A stretch of 10,369 nt of DNA, from NCBI GenBank assembly GCA_003562535.1, contig PWUP01000143.1, positions 1-10,369 of the forward strand. Reading direction: 5' to 3'. Made by a program: the position numbers and the translations under genes. Every line of letters begins with the position of its first letter. Positions within the stretch are counted from its first letter, which is position 1. This document shows, one piece after another, positions 6,157-10,369 of the stretch. The DNA is from Gammaproteobacteria bacterium (GTDB taxonomy: Bacteria > Pseudomonadota > Gammaproteobacteria > Competibacterales > Competibacteraceae). The notes beneath the pieces were generated by a model. That model was given only the letters and a program-made list of their open reading frames with translations. It was not told where the DNA came from and did not search any database.

Positions 6157-6760
6157 TCTCGGAAGCGGAATTCTCAGCCGCTTTAGCCACCATAACCATT
6201 GCGGGGCGCACTAAACGCTCGTGCAGTAGGTAGCCTTTTTGCACCACATGCAACACCGTATTCGGCGCAACCTCGTTACTCGGTTGCATCGCCATCGCCT
6301 CATGGAGATCGGGGTTAAACTTCTCACCCTGTGGATTAATTTCTTGAATGCCAAATTTTCCCATGACAGAACCGAGCATTTTTAATGTTAAATCAACGCC
6401 CTCTTTGAGCTTGGCGACGTCGGTCTGTTGATCGGAGGCGGCTAACCCCATTTCCAGGCTGTCTTTAACCGGCAGCAGCGCCTTAGCAAAATCTTCTAAA
6501 GCGAATTTATGCGCTTTCTCTAAATCACGCGATGACCGACGGCGGATATTTTCCGCATCGGCACGAGCTTGTAAGTACAGTTGCCACGTTTCTTCGGTTT
6601 TGGCATGCGCTTGATCGAGTTCCGCTTGCAGGGCTTGTAATTCTGCAGAGGGATCAGGTGGGGTTGCCGCTGTGTCTTCAGGCAATTCTACCGTTTCTAG
6701 GGCATCGGCCAAACGCTGCTCCGCAGCGGTCGTTGGCTTGGTTTTATCAGTTTCACTCAT
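6152..6760 (-). CDS. grpE: Nucleotide exchange factor GrpE
   Basis: The product is 202 aa from the ATG at 6760-6758, which has AGGAG six bases upstream; a TTG two codons earlier falls within the spacer and is not the likely start. GrpE releases ADP from DnaK and acts as a thermosensor for the chaperone cycle. Residues 1-40 are an acidic, Pro/Ala-rich disordered head. Residues ~40-95 form the long dimerising coiled coil (ELQALQAELDQAHAKTEE, then ARADAENIRRR). The C-terminal beta domain includes EKFNPDLHEAM and ends with the conserved VLHVVQKGYLLHERLVRPAMVMVA. It sits 59 bases after hrcA and 82 bases before dnaK, which is the common HrcA-type operon order. No separate strong promoter was found in the hrcA-grpE gap. 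Confidence 0.97.
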   Translation of the reverse strand: MSETDKTKPTTAAEQRLADALETVELPEDTAATPPDPSAELQALQAELDQAHAKTEETWQLYLQARADAENIRRRSSRDLEKAHKFALEDFAKALLPVKDSLEMGLAASDQQTDVAKLKEGVDLTLKMLGSVMGKFGIQEINPQGEKFNPDLHEAMAMQPSNEVAPNTVLHVVQKGYLLHERLVRPAMVMVAKAAENSASES

Positions 6761-6819
6761 GAACAACTCCTGAACGCAGACTGCTTAGAAAAAAAGGATT
6801 CAGCCCAGTAGGTGCGGTT

Positions 6820-7884
6820 TCAACTGCGGGAATTCAAGGCCGAGGACAATAGGCGGGCCGTCACATCAACGATGGGAATGACCCGCTCATAAGCCATTCG
6901 AGTGGGGCCGATAACACCCAAAACCCCTAACACCCTGCCCTCGACGGTATAGGGTGCGGTGACCACGCTGCACTCATCGAGCGGCTGATAGCCCGATTCC
7001 TCACCAATGAAAATCTGCATCCCACGAGCATCGATACAGCGGTCTAATAAATGCAGGATCTCACGTTTTTCACTGAAGGCCTCGAACAACTGGCGCAGTT
7101 TATCCATATCCGCCAGTTCAGCAAAACTCATTAAATTGGTTTGGCCTTGCAAGATATAGTCTTCTGTTTCGTCATCGTCTTCAAACACTTTACCCGCCAT
7201 AGCCAGCGCCGTTTCCATGAGCGCATTCATCGATTCGCGGGTGAGCTGTAGCTCGTTTAATAACTCGCGGCGAATGTGCAATAAATCGCGTCCTGAAAAC
7301 CGCTCATTCAAGAGGTTGGCCGCTTGTTGCAGATCCGCTGCACTGAACTCACGTTCAACATCGATAATGCGATTATGGACTTCGTGTTCATTGAGCACCA
7401 AAATGACCAGCACCCGCTGGCGGGACAAGGGCAGAAATTCAATATGCCGCAACATTTGCACATCGTGTCGCGGCAACATGACCACGCCCGCCAAGCGGGT
7501 CACGCCAGACAATAACATCGACACCGATTGCACTAACTCGGTGGTGTTATGCGCTGTAGCCACCGCCTGCTTAATTTCTTGAATCTCTCCCGCGTCCAGC
7601 GTTTTGACTTGCAATAATGAGTCAACGAAGAACCGATACCCCCGCACGGTCGGTATCCGACCGGCTGAGGTATGTGGCGACCGGACAAAACCGAGCTCTT
7701 CAAGATCGGACATCACATTGCGGATAGTGGCCGGACTTAAATCCAATCCACAGTCACGCGATAAGGTTCGTGACCCCACAGGCAGACCATCGCTGATATG
7801 CCGTTCAACCAGAGCTTTGAGCAAAAGCTGCGCCCGCTCATTCAAAGGGCCAGTCGGAGTTGACGTGATCCGTTGTTCAGCCAC
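6820..7884 (-). CDS. hrcA: Heat-inducible transcription repressor HrcA
   Basis: The product is 354 aa, normal for HrcA. It represses heat-shock operons by binding CIRCE, and its active folding classically depends on GroEL. The N-terminal winged-helix domain (about 14-100) contains LSPATIRNVMSDLEELGFV followed by SPHTSAGRIPT-RGYRFFVD, the family signature. The rest is a GAF-like domain and dimerisation region ending with GVLGVIGPTRMAYERVIPIV. The start codon is GTG (7884-7882); an in-frame TAA lies 21 bases upstream with no other start between. GGAGG is 12 bases upstream, a rather long spacing, so initiation may be modest, as fits a repressor. A CIRCE element and a sigma-70 promoter lie directly upstream, so the gene is very likely autoregulated. 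Confidence 0.97.
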   Translation of the reverse strand: MAEQRITSTPTGPLNERAQLLLKALVERHISDGLPVGSRTLSRDCGLDLSPATIRNVMSDLEELGFVRSPHTSAGRIPTVRGYRFFVDSLLQVKTLDAGEIQEIKQAVATAHNTTELVQSVSMLLSGVTRLAGVVMLPRHDVQMLRHIEFLPLSRQRVLVILVLNEHEVHNRIIDVEREFSAADLQQAANLLNERFSGRDLLHIRRELLNELQLTRESMNALMETALAMAGKVFEDDDETEDYILQGQTNLMSFAELADMDKLRQLFEAFSEKREILHLLDRCIDARGMQIFIGEESGYQPLDECSVVTAPYTVEGRVLGVLGVIGPTRMAYERVIPIVDVTARLLSSALNSRS

Positions 7885-7905
7885 AAGCTTACCTATCCTC
7901 CACGG

Positions 7906-7932
7906 TTAGCACTCGATAACTCCGAGTGCCAA
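7906..7932. promoter_or_regulatory. CIRCE operator (HrcA-binding site)
   Basis: The 27-bp inverted repeat has arms TTAGCACTC (7906-7914) and GAGTGCCAA (7924-7932) around a 9-base spacer. This matches the CIRCE consensus TTAGCACTC-N9-GAGTGCTAA with one change (T to C in the distal arm). It lies 22 bases before the hrcA GTG and just downstream of the predicted transcription start, so it would block initiation and be carried in the 5' leader. Confidence 0.96.
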
Positions 7933-7945
7933 TATAAGGGGACAA

Positions 7946-7974
7946 GTCATAACAAGCTATTAGGTTGCTGTCAA
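7946..7974 (-). promoter_or_regulatory. Sigma-70 promoter of the hrcA-grpE-dnaK-dnaJ operon
   Basis: On the minus strand a perfect -35 TTGACA (7974-7969) is followed by 17 bases and a -10 TATGAC (7951-7946, 4 of 6 to TATAAT). The expected start is near 7939, a few bases before CIRCE. A 6-bp inverted repeat GTTGCT/AGCAAC (7964-7969, 7981-7986) brackets the -35 and may be chance. A CCCCTTATA just downstream resembles an RpoH -10 but has no -35 at the right distance. Confidence 0.7.
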
Positions 7975-7999
7975 GTATGGAGCAACGCTTGGGGGGTGA

Positions 8000-8326
8000 C
8001 TACACATTAAAACTTTCACCACACCCGCATTCGTCCTTGATATTGGGATTGCGAAATTGAAACGCTTCACCCAAGCCCACTTTGCTGAAATCCACCTCAG
8101 TGCCATTGAGAAAAGCCAGATGCTCGTGTTGAACAACTATTTTAACCCCATGATTTTCAAACACCACATCAATGTTTGGGTCAATTTGATCGGCAAAATC
8201 GACCACATAAGCCCATCCCGAGCAACCGGTTTTGCGCACACCTAAGCGCAAACCTTCGCCCTTACCCCGAGCCGCGATGAAATGCCGCACCCGATCGGCG
8301 GCGTTGCTGGTTAATGTTACGGCCAT
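8000..8326 (-). CDS. iscA: Iron-sulfur cluster assembly protein IscA
   Basis: The product is 108 aa, an A-type Fe-S carrier/iron-binding protein. It is closer to E. coli IscA than to ErpA: GKGEGLRLGVRKTGCSGWAYVVDF matches IscA in short blocks, and the tail NIKDECGCGESFNV is almost identical to IscA. The three metal-binding cysteines are present: Cys35 in TGCSG, and Cys100 and Cys102 in ECGCG. The start is fixed by AGGAG six bases before ATG. It lies 18 bases after the iscU-like gene, so both are probably co-transcribed with trmJ. The next gene, hrcA, has its own promoter, and no clear terminator separates them. Confidence 0.95.
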   Translation of the reverse strand: MAVTLTSNAADRVRHFIAARGKGEGLRLGVRKTGCSGWAYVVDFADQIDPNIDVVFENHGVKIVVQHEHLAFLNGTEVDFSKVGLGEAFQFRNPNIKDECGCGESFNV

Positions 8327-8344
8327 GCGCTTCTCCTGATGACT

Positions 8345-8752
8345 TTAATAGGTTGGCTGTTTTGACGGATCACAGTGATCTCGGTAATTGGCTAATGCCG
8401 CCCGCACTGCCGACGCGGCCAATACGGCGCACTGCACTTTATTCGGCGGCAATGCTAGGCCACGGCTAATTATTTCCGCATCGATGCTTTCGACCTGCTC
8501 AATACACCGCCCCGGCAGCCAGGTACACACCCAGGCTGCAGCAGCAATGGTAGCCCCACAGCCGTAAGCTTTAAAACGGGCATCAGCCACTTGCTGATGG
8601 CTGGGATCTACCTGTAGGGACAACTCGATCACACCACCGTGGCGTACCTCACCGACTCGGGCGCTACCATAACCGGGCTGATCCGCTGGCAACTGCCCGA
8701 CTCGCTGAGAGTCACGAAAATGCTGATACAGTGTATCACTGTAGCGCATCAT
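8345..8752 (-). CDS. IscU/NifU-N-like scaffold homologue with altered cluster-site residues
   Basis: The product is 135 aa and aligns along its length with IscU (128 aa in E. coli). Shared blocks are MRYSDTLYQHF, VGSxxxG-type PGYGSARVG, ADARFKAYGCG (Cys65), and LPPNK-V-Q-C (101-108). IscU builds [2Fe-2S] clusters using Cys37, Asp39, Cys63, His105 and Cys106 (E. coli numbering). Here the equivalents are His38, Gly40, Cys65, Gln107 and Cys108, so only two of the three cysteines remain. Extra cysteines occur at 76, 83 and 127. The HscA-binding motif LPPVK is LPPNK. The start ATG overlaps the trmJ stop as ATGA, with AGGGA upstream, so translation is probably coupled. A second ATG follows at once and aligns with Met1 of IscU. 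It may be an alternative scaffold, a carrier, or a non-cluster-binding regulator. The name iscU is withheld because the site is changed. Confidence 0.85.
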   Translation of the reverse strand: MMRYSDTLYQHFRDSQRVGQLPADQPGYGSARVGEVRHGGVIELSLQVDPSHQQVADARFKAYGCGATIAAAAWVCTWLPGRCIEQVESIDAEIISRGLALPPNKVQCAVLAASAVRAALANYRDHCDPSKQPTY

Positions 8753-9558
8753 CTATCCCTGTGCAGCGGATCAGCCGCAGAACGAGCATCAAGCTCGCTT
8801 GGACTCACATGCGGTGCGGCAGTTTGCACCGCACTGAGCATACCGCGCAATATATTAATTTCCGTAGCTGTCGGTTGTGCGCGATTGAACAGATGGCGCA
8901 GGCGGCGCATTAAATGCCGTGGGTTAACTGGATTGAGAAACCCCAATGCGATCAGCACCGTCTGCAAATGTTGATAAAACCGTTCCACGTCTTCTGCCGG
9001 GGCGGGTGGTGGTGCTGGCCGCTCGGATGCAGTCGGTAGACCCGCCAATGCCTGCTGGCGTAGTTCATAGCTTAATAGTTGCACCGCCGCCGCCAAATTC
9101 AAGGAGCTGAATTGCGGATTCGCCGGAATTTGCACGGTATAGTGACAGCGATCCAGCTCATCATTGCTTAACCCAGAGCTTTCGCGCCCAAACACCAAAG
9201 CCACGGGCGCTTGGCTGGCGGTCGCCAATAGGACTTGCGCGGCCTGACGCGGCGCTAATTCTGGGCTACTCAACCCTCGTGGCCGCGCTGAGGTGCCCAC
9301 CACTCGGACACAGCCGTGTAGAGCTTGATCTAGAGTGTCCACCACCTGCGCTCGCTCCAATACATCATCCGCCCCTGATGCTCTGGCGGTGGCTTCCGCG
9401 CTTGGGTAATGCCGTGGGGCGACTAACACCAGATTGGTCAGCCCCATGGTTTTCATCGCCCTAGCGCTGGATCCGATATTGCCTGGATGCGTGGTCGCAA
9501 CCAAGACGATGCGAATCGCTGGCAAATGGCGTAATTGATCATAGCAGTCTGTTATCAT
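8749..9558 (-). CDS. trmJ: tRNA (cytidine/uridine-32-2'-O)-methyltransferase TrmJ
   Basis: The product is 269 aa (E. coli 246). It methylates the 2'-O of C/U32 in the tRNA anticodon loop using SAM. The SPOUT fold is shown by IRIVLVATTHPGNIGSSARAMKTMGL (15-40, in part nearly identical to E. coli), the SAM-knot motifs VFGRESSGLSNDEL (122-135) and IPANPQFSSLNLAAAVQ (144-160), and the C-terminal helical domain with LMRRLRHLF and EINILRG. The protein has about 11 extra N-terminal residues and a longer Ser/Asp-rich tail than E. coli. The ATG at 9558 has no clear ribosome site, so the exact start is uncertain; a TTG at codon 12 would match the E. coli length. It is divergent from suhB (32-bp gap) and its stop overlaps the iscU-like start. 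In many gammaproteobacteria iscR-iscS-iscU follow trmJ; iscR and iscS are missing here. Confidence 0.95.
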   Translation of the reverse strand: MITDCYDQLRHLPAIRIVLVATTHPGNIGSSARAMKTMGLTNLVLVAPRHYPSAEATARASGADDVLERAQVVDTLDQALHGCVRVVGTSARPRGLSSPELAPRQAAQVLLATASQAPVALVFGRESSGLSNDELDRCHYTVQIPANPQFSSLNLAAAVQLLSYELRQQALAGLPTASERPAPPPAPAEDVERFYQHLQTVLIALGFLNPVNPRHLMRRLRHLFNRAQPTATEINILRGMLSAVQTAAPHVSPSELDARSAADPLHRDR

Positions 9559-9590
9559 AGCGTGCTGATTATCACTAATACCTTAGGATT

Positions 9591-10369
9591 ATGCATCCCA
9601 TACTGAACATCGCCCGCCGTACCGCCATTAGCGCTGGCAAAATCATTTTACGTTACTACGAGAACTTGGATCGAATTGCCATTAACAGTAAACGCGCCAA
9701 TGATTGGGTCAGCGATGTGGATTTACAAGTCGAGCAGGAAATTATCCACAGTCTACGCCGCAGCTATCCAGAGCACGCCATTTTGAGCGAAGAAAGCGGC
9801 CAGTTAGCCGGCGATGCTGAACACCAATGGTTGATCGATCCTTTAGACGGCACCACCAATTATCTCCACGGTCTGCCGTTTTTTTGTATCTCTATGGCGT
9901 ATTTATATCGCCAGCGTTTAGAAATCGGGCTAGTGTATGACCCCCTACGCGATGAGTTGTTCACCGCCAGCCGTGGCCAAGGCGCGCAACTCAATGATCG
10001 GCGTATCCGAGTCACGCCCTGTAGTCAGCTCAATGGTGCTGTGGTTGCAACCGGCATCCCTCCGTGGATTGCTGGTCAACAGCAGTCTATTATGGCGATG
10101 CTGAACGCTATCGTGCAACAGGGCGGGGTATTACGGCGTTACGGTTCAGCCGCTTTGGATCTGTCCTATGTAGCGGCTGGCCGCCTAGACGGATTCTGGG
10201 AAACCCATCTGAACCCTTGGGATGTAGCGGCCGGTACCCTGCTGATACAAGAAGCCGGGGGTTTAGTGGGTGATTATCAAGGGGGGCATAGTCATCTGTA
10301 CCAAGGCCAAATCGTTGCTGCAAATCCCAAATTATTTAAATTACTGTTGCAAACCATTAGACCGCATGC
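9591..10369 (+). CDS. suhB: Inositol-1-monophosphatase SuhB, 3' end cut by window
   Basis: The frame starts at ATG 9591 and is still open at the window end: 259 codons plus two bases, against 267 aa in E. coli, so only a few residues are missing. The start MHPILNIARR matches E. coli SuhB. SuhB is a Mg-dependent inositol monophosphatase and, in E. coli, also a component of the rRNA antitermination complex. The metal site residues are present: Glu67 in SEESG, Asp83 and Asp86 in DPLDGTTN (83-90), and the PWDVAAG motif (209-215, Asp211). Other conserved blocks are DELFTASRGQGAQLN and YGSAALDLSYVAAGR. The ribosome site AGGA is only two bases from the ATG, which is unusually short. The gap to divergent trmJ is 32 bases, so the promoter must overlap the start of trmJ. 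Confidence 0.96.
   Translation, partial: MHPILNIARRTAISAGKIILRYYENLDRIAINSKRANDWVSDVDLQVEQEIIHSLRRSYPEHAILSEESGQLAGDAEHQWLIDPLDGTTNYLHGLPFFCISMAYLYRQRLEIGLVYDPLRDELFTASRGQGAQLNDRRIRVTPCSQLNGAVVATGIPPWIAGQQQSIMAMLNAIVQQGGVLRRYGSAALDLSYVAAGRLDGFWETHLNPWDVAAGTLLIQEAGGLVGDYQGGHSHLYQGQIVAANPKLFKLLLQTIRPH

Noticed and set aside
6761..6819. Second sigma-32 promoter in the hrcA-grpE gap
   Set aside because: GTTGAAA is present at the hrcA stop, but the expected -10 position reads CTGAATCC, which does not match CCCCATNT.
7885..7999. Intrinsic terminator after iscA
   Set aside because: Only a 6-bp GTTGCT/AGCAAC repeat around the promoter -35 is present, with no T-tract.
1..10369. tRNA or rRNA genes
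   Set aside because: I saw no cloverleaf with conserved tRNA boxes and no rRNA-like segment in the gaps; nearly all of the window is accounted for by protein genes.

Overview
The window is bacterial and reads as a gammaproteobacterial chromosome segment. The divergent suhB/trmJ pair, the E. coli-like IscA, and DnaK, DnaJ, GrpE and SuhB that align well with my recollection of their E. coli counterparts all support this. Unlike E. coli, it carries hrcA and a CIRCE operator, as some other gammaproteobacterial lineages do. I cannot name a genus from the sequence alone.

Layout. Positions 1-299 (+) hold the 3' end of an Rpn/PD-(D/E)XK transposase-like gene, cut by the window edge. Positions 300-399 are a short convergent gap with a GTAGGGG/CCCCTAC hairpin, three 10-bp repeats and a 9-bp tandem duplication that overlaps the next stop codon. 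Positions 400-2529 (-) encode a membrane-redox fusion: a VTT/TVP38 (DedA-like) membrane domain joined to a dihydrolipoamide-dehydrogenase/mercuric-reductase-like flavoprotein. Positions 2530-2887 are a gene-free mosaic of palindromes. These include a three-hairpin block that looks like the end of an IS200/IS605-type element, and a GGATTCC-type dispersed palindrome. Positions 2888-7884 (-) are the heat-shock operon hrcA-grpE-dnaK-dnaJ. Positions 8000-9558 (-) are trmJ, an unusual iscU-like gene and iscA. From 9591 to the end (+) is suhB, cut by the window edge.

How the genes work together. HrcA is a repressor whose operator (CIRCE, 7906-7932) sits just downstream of a good sigma-70 promoter in front of its own operon. 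A second, very well matched sigma-32-type promoter overlaps the grpE stop codon (6156-6128) and would drive dnaK-dnaJ separately. The sequence therefore suggests two-layer heat-shock control: HrcA relief for the whole operon and RpoH for the chaperone pair. GrpE, DnaK and DnaJ form one folding machine. TrmJ methylates tRNA position 32. IscA is an Fe-S carrier. The IscU-like protein between trmJ and iscA keeps the IscU fold signature but has lost several conserved cluster-site residues (Cys to His, Asp to Gly, His to Gln), and the expected iscR and iscS genes are absent from this locus.

Most of the window is ordinary housekeeping. The points most worth a second look are the altered IscU-like protein in a stripped-down isc locus, the dual HrcA/sigma-32 architecture, and the mobile-element-like relic at the 5' end of the fusion gene.
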